64,000 nucleotides of DNA from Haliclona indistincta (taxonomy: Eukaryota; Porifera; Demospongiae; Haplosclerida; Chalinidae), in contig OZ024787.1 in NCBI GenBank assembly GCA_964017065.1, forward strand, positions 3,049,921 to 3,113,920, in the 5' to 3' direction. Shown piece after piece: positions 63,820-64,000 of the stretch (its first letter is position 1; each line of letters starts with the position of its first letter). A program made the position numbers and the translations under genes. The notes beneath the pieces are model-generated. The model searched no databases. It saw only the letters and a program-made list of their open reading frames with translations, and was not told the origin of the DNA.

Positions 63820-64000
63820 ATTGCTTACTACTTTTGACTGCTGTGTTAGGGTAATATTTATTGACATCTAATTGAGAACATTGTATTGTTGCTGATTGCC
63901 TGTAACACACTTTTTATTCATTAATTCCTGTAAGTCAGTCTTAGTTTCCATCTTTTGTTTAGTTGTAATCTTGTTGGTAGTAATAGCAGCGAGTAATACA
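63820..64000. other. right edge, 3' flank
   Basis: AT-rich 3' flank of the last GTPase gene. Nothing else is visible before the window ends. Confidence 0.5.

Overview
The window looks like nuclear DNA of an early-branching animal, most likely a demosponge (Amphimedon-like). The evidence is very short GT-AG introns of about 51-60 bp, AT-rich intergenic DNA, a metazoan Raptor (RPTOR) gene, Death/CARD/NACHT/ROC-COR receptor-type proteins, AIG1/GIMAP-like GTPases, and many foldback or terminal-inverted-repeat elements. The species cannot be proven from sequence alone.

Layout. (1) 1-37,345 is an old tandem segmental duplication with a unit of about 18 kb. Copy A runs from about 380 to 18,516 and copy B from about 18,517 to 37,345. 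Each unit holds, in order: the 3' end of an unrecognised three-exon gene, a conserved promoter or leader-exon block, a giant ankyrin-ROC-COR-Death gene on the + strand, a relic of a receptor-like tail, and a convergent NLR gene on the - strand. In copy A the ROCO gene has a 2-bp frameshift and the NLR (CARD-Death-NACHT, six exons) is intact. In copy B the ROCO gene is intact (1749 codons plus stop) and only a broken 3' piece of the NLR remains. The copies also differ by mobile insertions: a 4.5-kb CAG-terminated element in A, and a 704-bp foldback, a 492-bp TTAA element, three small hairpin MITEs and an AIG1 GTPase gene in B. (2) 37.3-51.6 kb is an AIG1/GIMAP-like GTPase cluster with two intact genes and two relics. 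A 6.8-kb composite insertion interrupts it and can be recognised by comparison with a paralogous empty site. (3) 52.2-56.0 kb carries the 3' eleven exons of RPTOR on the - strand, with a tRNA-Glu(CUC) gene on the opposite strand inside its last intron. (4) 56-62.2 kb is a repeat-rich zone: inverted and direct relics of RPTOR exons, a Crypton/KIAA1958-type recombinase relic, several TIR elements and an 826-bp palindrome. (5) 62.6-63.8 kb holds a fourth intact AIG1-like GTPase.

How the genes may work together (inference). The locus combines two Death-domain scaffolds with nucleotide-binding switches (ROC-COR and NACHT) and a family of AIG1-type GTPases, all lineage-expanded protein classes. The ROCO and NLR genes share an interchangeable cassette: a 93-nt linker exon followed by a Death exon, in the same intron phases. 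This suggests exon shuffling within one innate-immune or cell-death gene neighbourhood. RPTOR is probably an unrelated housekeeping neighbour whose 3' exons were repeatedly copied along with the GTPase genes.
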